The notes below the pieces were generated by a model, which saw nothing but the letters and a program-made list of their open reading frames with translations, was not told where the DNA came from and searched no databases. The translations under genes and the position numbers were made by a program. A stretch of DNA of 64,000 bases from Prochlorococcus sp. AG-402-G06 (GTDB lineage Bacteria; Cyanobacteriota; Cyanobacteriia; PCC-6307; Cyanobiaceae): positions 1 through 64,000 of the forward strand of contig QCHR01000006.1 in assembly GCA_003277985.1 (NCBI GenBank), read 5' to 3'. This document shows, piece by piece, positions 48,172-54,975 of the stretch; positions within the stretch are counted from its first letter, which is position 1, and each line of letters starts with the position of its first letter.

Positions 48172-49818
48172 ATGGATGGTTCTGAGAAAGAAGGAAAAGA
48201 AAACAAGAAAATTACTGAGGTCAAAGTATTTCCCGTGCCATTTCCTTTGGAAGAAGTCAACGAAAATATCACTATTACTACTAATACCTCCTCTAGTCCT
48301 AGTAAAGAACAAATAATCAATCAAGCATTTAAATTTCATTCACAAGGAAATATTTCAGAAGCAGCAAAATTTTATAAATATTTTATTAATCAAGGATTCA
48401 AAGATTACAGAGTTTTTTCTAATTATGGAAGCATATTGAAAGGTCTTGGTAAATTAGATGAAGCAAAACTATCTACACACCAAGCAATCGAACTAAATCC
48501 TAATTTCACAGATGCTCATTACAATCTGGGAAATATCCTTAGAGATCTTGGCAAGTTAAAAGAAGCAGAAGTGTCATACCGCAAAGCAATTAAAATTAAT
48601 GCTAGTCATACAAAAGCACATTACAATCTGGGAATCATATTGATAGATCTGGGCAATTTAAAAGATGCAGAAATATCAACTCGCAAAGCAATTGAACTTA
48701 ACCCTAATTTCGCTGATGCTCATTTAAATCTGGGAATCATAATGAAAAATCTGGGCAATTTAAAAGATGCAGAAATATCAACTCGCAAAGCAATCGAACT
48801 TAATGGTTTAGCAAGAGCATACTATTCACTATCATTAATTAAATATTCTGATGAAAATAATATATGGAAGGATCAACTCTTTTCTGAAAATATCTTAATT
48901 AACAAATCAAAAAAAGATCAGGTTGATATTTACTTTGCAAGAGCAAATATTCTTCATAAAGAAAAAAACTATAGAGAAAGTGCAAAATATCTAAAATTAG
49001 CAAATAACATTGAATTGGATCTTAATCCATCTGATTCTGATAAATATATCAATAAATCTAGTATACTACTCATTGAGTCTGATAAAAAAGAAATTAATAA
49101 AAAAGAACCCAGAAATTCTTCTGCGAGTATTTTTATTGTAGGAATGCCTAGAAGTGGTTCTACATTATTGGAATCAATTCTTAGCATGAAAAATGATGTA
49201 TATGATCTAGGTGAAACTAATATTCTAGAAGAATCATTCCTTGAGTATAAGAAGTCTAAACAAAATATAAATCTTGCTAAATTATATGCTGAAAAAGTGA
49301 ATAATAAAACGGAATTAAATATCACAACTAACAAATGGTTGTACAACTACCAATACGCAGGTATTATTGCTAAATATATACCAGAAGCAAATATTATTCA
49401 CTGTTTTCGAAATCCTTTAGATAATATTCTTTCAATTTATCGAGCACATTTTCAAAAAAGAAATGAATACTCTTCATCCTTAGCGGATTGCGCAAAGATT
49501 TATTTAAATCAGGAAAAAATAATGACAGAATATAAGAATAGGTTTAGATCAAAAATATACGACTTAAATTATGATTTATTAGTGATGAATCCCAACCAAG
49601 AAATTAAAGCTCTAATCTCTTGGTTGGGTTGGGAATGGGATGATTCATATCTAACGCCTCATCTAAATCCACGCTCAGTTTCAACTGCAAGCAGTGTTCA
49701 AGTTCGTTACCCAATCGATTCAAAATCTGTTGGTGGATGGAAGAACTACAAAGAGATGCTGCAACCTGTTATTGAAATCATTACTAAAATCGATAAGTAT
49801 AAAGAAATAATCTCTTAA
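48172..49818 (+). CDS. TPR family member 10: TPR array + sulfotransferase domain
   Basis: EVKVFPVPFPLEEVNEN N-term; SIFIVGMPRSGSTLLESILS; IIHCFRNPLDNILSIYR. Confidence 0.87.
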   Translation: MDGSEKEGKENKKITEVKVFPVPFPLEEVNENITITTNTSSSPSKEQIINQAFKFHSQGNISEAAKFYKYFINQGFKDYRVFSNYGSILKGLGKLDEAKLSTHQAIELNPNFTDAHYNLGNILRDLGKLKEAEVSYRKAIKINASHTKAHYNLGIILIDLGNLKDAEISTRKAIELNPNFADAHLNLGIIMKNLGNLKDAEISTRKAIELNGLARAYYSLSLIKYSDENNIWKDQLFSENILINKSKKDQVDIYFARANILHKEKNYRESAKYLKLANNIELDLNPSDSDKYINKSSILLIESDKKEINKKEPRNSSASIFIVGMPRSGSTLLESILSMKNDVYDLGETNILEESFLEYKKSKQNINLAKLYAEKVNNKTELNITTNKWLYNYQYAGIIAKYIPEANIIHCFRNPLDNILSIYRAHFQKRNEYSSSLADCAKIYLNQEKIMTEYKNRFRSKIYDLNYDLLVMNPNQEIKALISWLGWEWDDSYLTPHLNPRSVSTASSVQVRYPIDSKSVGGWKNYKEMLQPVIEIITKIDKYKEIIS

Positions 49819-49835
49819 AAAACCAACTTACAAAC

Positions 49836-49914
49836 TAGAAAAAGTTTGAAGAGAAACATCCAAATACTTTCAGAGCAATGTATCAGTTCTGGGTTTGTAA
49901 AACGGAGAATTGAT
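49836..49914 (+). pseudogene. Relic of a methyltransferase-type TPR gene 3' end behind the sulfotransferase gene
   Basis: Frame reads KKFEEKHPNTFRAMYQFWVCKTEN*, matching the C-terminus of member 9 (TFEEKHPNTFRAMYQFWVSKKES*). Confidence 0.85.
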
Positions 49915-49919
49915 AACTT

Positions 49920-50135
49920 CCACACCATAAAATATTTAATTTTGTAGAGAAAACCATCTTTCTACGATTTCTTCATGAAGACGCTGACAAGGTCACAAAA
50001 CAAACCCATGACAAACAGAAGGGGCTAAATCCCTGTCGTTTCGTCAACTAATATCAGGAGGTGAACTTGTGACAAACCCTATTTTATACTATATCTACCT
50101 TTTAGTAGACAAGTCATTCTCACTCAATAGTTCCC
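49920..50135 (-). repeat. Degenerate guaA 3'-end copy g6 with flank
   Basis: tctacgatttcttcatgaagacgctgacaaggtcacaaaac...actatatctaccttttagtagacaagtcattctcactcaatagttcccac. Confidence 0.85.
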
Positions 50136-50392
50136 ACTATATATGGGGTACCAAAACGCAGTCATAGAAAGAGTTTGTTAAACACATTATACCACGTGGA
50201 ACGTTTATCCAAGGAAAAGTGGGAACTCAAAAAACGTAAAAATAAATCACTTATAAACCCAGTTAGCAGAAACTATTTTTGCTTCTGGGTTACTTTCTTT
50301 TGCAATCTTTTTTGCTTCGTCCATATTTCCTGCAACGATTGTTTCTTCAAAAGTCTTCTCCTCCTTGTCGATCATCGTGACTTGAAATCTCA

Positions 50393-50659
50393 TTACCAAT
50401 CTGGATAGAGAACATCGTCCTCAATAAGGACATAAAACTCTTTTTTTGCAAGTCGCTTTTCCCATTCAAGAAATGAACTCTGACAATTAGAAGTTGGAGG
50501 TTCTCGATATCCTTCCATCTTTTTCCAACGAGTATACAACGCACCTAATAACCAACTATCAGTTAAAGACTTTTGACCATGCTTCAATATCTTTTCTTGT
50601 TTGCCATTGAAGTTTGCTGAATCAAGTAGTTCTTGCTTCCAATCTATTTGTTCTCTCAT
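50393..50659 (-). CDS. Small hypothetical protein
   Basis: 88-aa ORF overlapping the next ORF by 4 nt; SLTDSWLLGALYTRWKKMEGY shared with its neighbour. Confidence 0.55.
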   Translation of the reverse strand: MREQIDWKQELLDSANFNGKQEKILKHGQKSLTDSWLLGALYTRWKKMEGYREPPTSNCQSSFLEWEKRLAKKEFYVLIEDDVLYPDW

Positions 50660-50865
50660 TGCTGTTCTTCCTTTTGTTCTTTTTGCAGTTTTAGTTGCTC
50701 ATATATCTTCTTCAATCTTTTGTATTCCTCATGAAGTGCACCCAGTTGCCATGCATCTCGGAATCCTCTTGGACCTTCCATTAGCAGTCTTACTACTTCA
50801 GGTTTATGTGTCTTCATTTCTAAGAACTCTTCTTGCCATGAGGTGTCATCCCATTTGGTGCTCAT
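50656..50865 (-). CDS. Small hypothetical protein, paralogous motif to neighbour
   Basis: GFRDAWQLGALHEEYKRLKKIYEQL; 4-nt overlaps on both sides. Confidence 0.55.
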   Translation of the reverse strand: MSTKWDDTSWQEEFLEMKTHKPEVVRLLMEGPRGFRDAWQLGALHEEYKRLKKIYEQLKLQKEQKEEQQ

Positions 50866-51065
50866 GCTTTCCCTCCATATTTTTTAAACTCATCCAATGA
50901 ACTTACAACTATGCTCTTGTAATCCTCAGGGAAGCGTGCCTTCATGATTGCTGGAATTTCCAAGCAATCTGGATAAGGGTTATGCAAATAAAAAATAACT
51001 TCCTTCTCTTCCTTCAAAACAATGTAATTAGATAATCCACCTGCATAATTATTTTTTTTAGTCAT
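50862..51065 (-). CDS. Small hypothetical protein
   Basis: 67-aa ORF overlapping 50656-50865 by 4 nt. Confidence 0.5.
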   Translation of the reverse strand: MTKKNNYAGGLSNYIVLKEEKEVIFYLHNPYPDCLEIPAIMKARFPEDYKSIVVSSLDEFKKYGGKA

Positions 51066-51140
51066 GCTGCCACTCCTTCTCTTTCAACAATCTTTTGAAC
51101 TGTAGATCTATGCATGTGTTCTTGTTCCTTTTTTGCAGGG
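51062..51140 (-). pseudogene. 3' remnant of a fourth ORF of the same operon
   Basis: KKEQEHMHRSTVQKIVEREGVAA* overlaps the next start (ATGA) and is lost where block A copy 2 begins. Confidence 0.4.
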
Positions 51141-51198
51141 TCTCATCAGTTTGTGTTTCCCTAGTGACAAAAGGTGCAGACAGGAGTAGAAATGAAAT

Positions 51199-51274
51199 AA
51201 CAGAACAACTCCTCACACAATAGTTCTGTTGTAAAAAGGCACTCGACTTCGCGTAAGTTGGGTGCTTTTTTAAT
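51199..51274 (+). ncRNA. Yfr1/Yfr10-like sRNA candidate 5
   Basis: Same hairpin/loop as 42936-43009. Confidence 0.75.
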
Positions 51275-51359
51275 TGTTGGCTTTAAACAATTGGCACATG
51301 TGACAGTTGAGAAACTCATCTGATAACACTTGAGACCCCTAATTGCGTCTAATAAGTTG

Positions 51360-51459
51360 ATTTTGTGAGGAGTTGAGATCCTCCGCAGTGGAAACAAGGA
51401 AACACTTGCGCCTGATCTCACAAAGAAACCGCCCTAACAGAACTGGGCGGTTTTTTTGT
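51360..51459 (+). ncRNA. Yfr2-family-like sRNA candidate 3
   Basis: Same as 43096-43196. Confidence 0.78.
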
Positions 51460-51479
51460 GCCTTTTCTAGAGTGGTCTA

Positions 51480-51593
51480 ATGATATTTCCACCTCCCCAA
51501 GTTGTTTTTGGATTACTGCTTTTAAGCACAGCAGTAGTTTTGATTTTTGATATCAGATATAACCCATTCGGAAACAGCGAGGACGATATCTAA
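51480..51593 (+). CDS. Unlisted 37-aa small membrane protein candidate (block A copy 2)
   Basis: MIFPPPQVVFGLLLLSTAVVLIFDIRYNPFGNSEDDI*. Confidence 0.55.
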   Translation: MIFPPPQVVFGLLLLSTAVVLIFDIRYNPFGNSEDDI

Positions 51594-51645
51594 TTAGGAA
51601 TTTTTTCGGATGCAGAACCTTTGTGAAATTGATTAGAAAAGGAAA

Positions 51646-51727
51646 AGCAGAACAACTCCTTACCAAAATTAGTTCTGTAAATGAAGAGAGGGACTCAAGG
51701 TCGCTGAAGCAGCAGGGTCCCTTTCTT
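51646..51727 (+). ncRNA. Degenerate Yfr1/Yfr10-like element 6
   Basis: Same as 43384-43466. Confidence 0.55.
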
Positions 51728-51749
51728 AATGCAATTTAAATGAATTCAA

Positions 51750-51920
51750 TCAGTCTCCTTTATCGTGAATATCTCCCGAATAAGATTGAGGTCCTATCTC
51801 TGGTGGTGGATTATTTCCGAAGTTATCAACTAAAGCATCTGCCTCACTTGTAAAAAGTTTAGTGAACCATTGCTTAGTTGCAATAATTGCTGTCCAGATC
51901 TTGTCTCTTTTTCTGGTCAT
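51750..51920 (-). CDS. Unlisted 56-aa hypothetical protein
   Basis: MTRKRDKIWTAIIATKQWFTKLFTSEADALVDNFGNNPPPEIGPQSYSGDIHDKGD*. Confidence 0.5.
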   Translation of the reverse strand: MTRKRDKIWTAIIATKQWFTKLFTSEADALVDNFGNNPPPEIGPQSYSGDIHDKGD

Positions 51921-52380
51921 AGATATACCTCAAAAGTAGTAAGAGGACGAGATTTTGGTCGCCCCCTTGAAGTCCATCACTCCAGACCTAAGGAAGTGCG
52001 TTGACTCCTGAGAATGTTTTACTACTACTGAATGGAAATTGCTATGGGTAAGAACACCAAAGTATTTCTACATTTGGGTTCTCTGTATAGATATTTTCTA
52101 ATAAGGGGAGTAGACATAAATCAAGAGTCATCGCACTCTCGAAGATATTAAAAAGGGGAAATGTGCATTGACTCTAAGGAGGAATCTCACACCTCCTGAT
52201 GTGAACAGAGTCACCTTTCGTGCGGTCTCTGCAACGGTCGGAACAACCCAAACCCCTGATTAGTTTCAGGGGTCTTTCTTTGTGCGGTAATCAGAGTTAA
52301 TACTTTAGGGTTTTTGTCCTATTGATTTTTTGAATTAGGAAGAGTAGATATAAATCAAGGCACTATTAGGAGGTCAAACC

Positions 52381-52566
52381 ATGTCATGCGGTAATCCTTT
52401 TAAACATGCAATCGAAGACGTAAAGGAAACATTCTCAAAATCTTGTGGAATTCCTATGCAAGGGAACGATTGGTGCGATCTGGTTTCGAATTATGAAACT
52501 GATTTTGATGAGGTCGATTACGAGAATGAATGTTTGCAGTTTGGCAACTGCTCAATGGACTACTAA
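52381..52566 (+). CDS. 61-aa hypothetical protein
   Basis: Good RBS (aggaggtc) just upstream; MSCGNPFKHAIEDVKETFSKSCGIPMQGNDWCD... Confidence 0.55.
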   Translation: MSCGNPFKHAIEDVKETFSKSCGIPMQGNDWCDLVSNYETDFDEVDYENECLQFGNCSMDY

Positions 52567-52736
52567 AAATATTGAATTAACAGGAGATCTAATTATGCAA
52601 GCAACACGTAGTTTCAGATCCAATGGGTCGAATACTCTTTCATCGATCTTTCTTTGGTTTTCTGTCCTTATAATCTCACTTGGAACACTTCCACACCTTG
52701 TTCCTTATTACTTTCAGTTGAAATATTGAGGTAAAA

Positions 52737-52802
52737 ATGATGATTCTCGATCTTCTCAAACTCATTCTCAGAAAACACAAAGATTATTGGGTTGTTGGTT
52801 AA
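52737..52802 (+). CDS. Micro-ORF of 21 aa, MMILDLLKLILRKHKDYWVVG*
   Basis: Paralog of the micro-ORF near 43496. Confidence 0.4.
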   Translation: MMILDLLKLILRKHKDYWVVG

Positions 52803-53022
52803 ACAGGAGTTTTTTCTCATGTTCACCTGATATTTGATATTTCTTACCTCCACTACGAATTTGAACATGCAAAGCATTTAGTGCTGCTTCATCGTGATAG
52901 TGATCAGTAAGAAACAGGGATATCAATCTTTCATCTTCGGTTATTGGATCTGCGTTGCAATTTGGACAGGGAATAAAACTACCTGTTTTAAATACTCCAC
53001 ATTTCCAGCAAATTGCCTTCGT
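52768..53022 (-). CDS. Zinc-ribbon small protein
   Basis: MTKAICWKCGVFKTGSFIPCPNCNADPITEDERLISLFLTDHY: CxxC...CxxC. Start placed at MTKAICW rather than the track start. Confidence 0.65.
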   Translation of the reverse strand, partial: TKAICWKCGVFKTGSFIPCPNCNADPITEDERLISLFLTDHYHDEAALNALHVQIRSGGKKYQISGEHEKKLLFNQQPNNLCVF

Positions 53023-53125
53023 CATATCAAGTCGCTTTCCTCTTAGGTCTTTGCTTTTGTATCTATTCTGCAAGATCTAATAAGTTTGTCTTATTAGCAG
53101 TAACGAAAGATTCATACAAGATGAG

Positions 53126-53296
53126 TCAGGACTTCCAATACTCATCCCATTCATCCTGAAGTTCAGTCTGCGATAAAGAGTTATAGAAACCTCTCCACTT
53201 CTTTTCTGAATTTGCGTCAGTTGCACTCAATGACACCATTAGATCTATTGCTTCCTCTTTGCTAAAGGATTTTCCTTTGTCTGATTTGAATATCAT
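53126..53296 (-). CDS. Unlisted 56-aa small protein, intact member of a repeated mini-ORF family
   Basis: MIFKSDKGKSFSKEEAIDLMVSLSATDANSEKKWRGFYNSLSQTELQDEWDEYWKS*; decayed copies at 25.2, 37.8 and 38.5 kb. Confidence 0.65.
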   Translation of the reverse strand: MIFKSDKGKSFSKEEAIDLMVSLSATDANSEKKWRGFYNSLSQTELQDEWDEYWKS

Positions 53297-53322
53297 TTTT
53301 ATACAGTATTCCCAGGAAGTTC

Positions 53323-54087
53323 CTATTCATTGAATTCATTTTTGTTTTTCACACCAATCGATTCGCTAAATCCTGAGGCAAGTATTCCAGTAGGTATTGC
53401 TATGGCAGCAATACCCATAAGAGAAGTTATCGATGCAATTGTTTTTCCAACTGCTGTAATAGGTATTGAATCTCCATAACCAACAGCACTTACAGTTGTA
53501 ATTGACCACCACAGACATCTTGGAATTGACCCTAACAATTCTGGTTGAATGGAAGATTCAGCAAGATACATACAAGTGCTACTGATCAACAAAAGTAAGA
53601 CTGTATAAAAAGTCGATATTTGTAATTCTTGACTCTTTGATCGAAGTGCGAAATTAAAGTGATAGATACTTTGCTTAAATTTTTCACTTCTTCCAATCTT
53701 CAATATTCTTAAAAGACGAATAACCCTGAGAATTTTTAATTCTGCTCGAACACCTATAAAAGATGGAATGATTGCAATGACATCAATAATTGCCATTGGT
53801 GAGACCATATAACGTAAGAATCCCTTCCAACCTTTTCCATACTTTTTATCTAAAGGTGCAACCCATAAACGACAACAATATTCAACACAAAACAAAGCAC
53901 CAATAATCCAATCCAACAGATCTATCTGATCACCAAACTTATAATCAATTGAATTTTCAGTAACGATAACTGCAAAGAAAATCGAGATAAAAATTGTAAC
54001 TCCACAGATTTTGTTAAATAGAGAAGTTCTTCCACCTGGCGTGTTATTGATCACCTGCTCATAGATTCTTAATCGTAATTCATTCAT
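53323..54087 (-). CDS. Voltage-gated-type potassium channel (ion transport family)
   Basis: LKILRVIRLLRILKI S4-like segment; WWSITTVSAVGYGDSIPITAVGK selectivity filter. Confidence 0.88.
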   Translation of the reverse strand: MNELRLRIYEQVINNTPGGRTSLFNKICGVTIFISIFFAVIVTENSIDYKFGDQIDLLDWIIGALFCVEYCCRLWVAPLDKKYGKGWKGFLRYMVSPMAIIDVIAIIPSFIGVRAELKILRVIRLLRILKIGRSEKFKQSIYHFNFALRSKSQELQISTFYTVLLLLISSTCMYLAESSIQPELLGSIPRCLWWSITTVSAVGYGDSIPITAVGKTIASITSLMGIAAIAIPTGILASGFSESIGVKNKNEFNE

Positions 54088-54189
54088 CTTTGCCTATTAA
54101 CTTAAATAGAATTGCTTACAAGTTAGGCAAATCTTGATGAAGTTGCCTATGGATACTTGACGACCTATAAAAGATTTAATAGTATATCT

Positions 54190-54268
54190 GTACTAGGGCA
54201 TTCCTCACACAAGCAGTCCTAGCTCATAAAGCACCTGCGTAATACCAGTGAGCAAGGTGCTTTTTTGA
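54190..54268 (+). ncRNA. Yfr1/Yfr10-like sRNA candidate 7
   Basis: actaggg-cattcctcacacaagcagt-cctagct hairpin + agcacc..ggtgctttttt terminator. Confidence 0.6.
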
Positions 54269-54291
54269 TGCTTCGAATTAAAAAGAGAATT

Positions 54292-54567
54292 ATGAATCAA
54301 CCAGTAAGAGACGCAATCACAACTCCCACAGGATGGTTGGTGTCACCTACTAGAGAATTTTGTATGTTCTTTATTCGTGATCCCAAATCCGAAATGGCAT
54401 TTCCGAGAGTGTATACACAACTCTGGTATTGCCTTGAGGATGGCACTCCAACCAAATTAAAAAATACAAGAAGAATTGATCACGAGTCTGCTATTGAAAC
54501 TTGGCATGAACTCTTAACTCAAGATTGGGAACTAATGGAACATCAGATAAGTGATGCTGCTGCTTAG
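54292..54567 (+). CDS. DUF1651-like protein (block B copy 2)
   Basis: MNQPVRDAITTPTGWLVSPTREFCMFFIRDPKSEM...; paralog of 44315-44590. Confidence 0.6.
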   Translation: MNQPVRDAITTPTGWLVSPTREFCMFFIRDPKSEMAFPRVYTQLWYCLEDGTPTKLKNTRRIDHESAIETWHELLTQDWELMEHQISDAAA

Positions 54568-54753
54568 TCATCGAATCAGATATTTAAGAATTCCAACTAG
54601 GGCGATGGCAATAATTCCATAAGTCCAAACGGAACCACTATTTCTTGAGACACGTTCCATCCAATCTGGAAGACCATTATTTTCAATGATGAATAGATAA
54701 AGCAATCCCAAGATCAGTACTGGGATAACAAGTGCATAAATGAAATTCAACAT
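54568..54753 (-). CDS. 61-aa small membrane protein (block B copy 2)
   Basis: MLNFIYALVIPVLILGLLYLFIIENNGLPDWMERVSRNSGSVWTYGIIAIALVGILKYLIR. Confidence 0.7.
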   Translation of the reverse strand: MLNFIYALVIPVLILGLLYLFIIENNGLPDWMERVSRNSGSVWTYGIIAIALVGILKYLIR

Positions 54754-54802
54754 CTATAGATTATGATTAGTGATTAGAAAATTAGACTCAGGAATTTCTA
54801 AA

Positions 54803-54840
54803 TGGATAACTATTAAAATGTAGATGTTGATAAATTACAA
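54803..54840 (+). pseudogene. 5' remnant of ppnP
   Basis: atggataactattaaaatgtagatgttgataaatta versus ppnP start atgaataactatcaaaatgtagatgttgataaatta at 44825; then switches to the guaA-side repeat. Confidence 0.8.
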
Positions 54841-54894
54841 GTGTAGAGAAATTAAACTTTCTACGATGTCTTTACAGAGAAGGTGACAAGGGGA

Positions 54895-54975
54895 CACGTG
54901 GAACTCACGTGGAACACGTCTCCCAAAACCATTGGAACTAGGTTCGTCAATTTTTACTTTGGACTCACGTGGAAC
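54895..54975. repeat. Three CACGTGGAAC iterons next to the guaA 3' end
   Basis: Exact copies at 54895, 54906 and 54966. Confidence 0.85.

Larger units (their letters stand above)
51143..51730. repeat. Duplicated block A (copy 2)
   Basis: Near-identical to 42876-43468. Confidence 0.95.

Noticed and set aside
48119-48316. Plus-strand 65-aa ORF MKLIVKSKEPREKKDKRRW...
   Set aside because: Out-of-frame overlap with the start of TPR member 10; its start corresponds to a noncoding leader shared with paralogs.
50601-50900. Plus-strand 99-aa ORF
   Set aside because: Antisense to three 4-nt-overlapping minus-strand ORFs, which are the better gene model.
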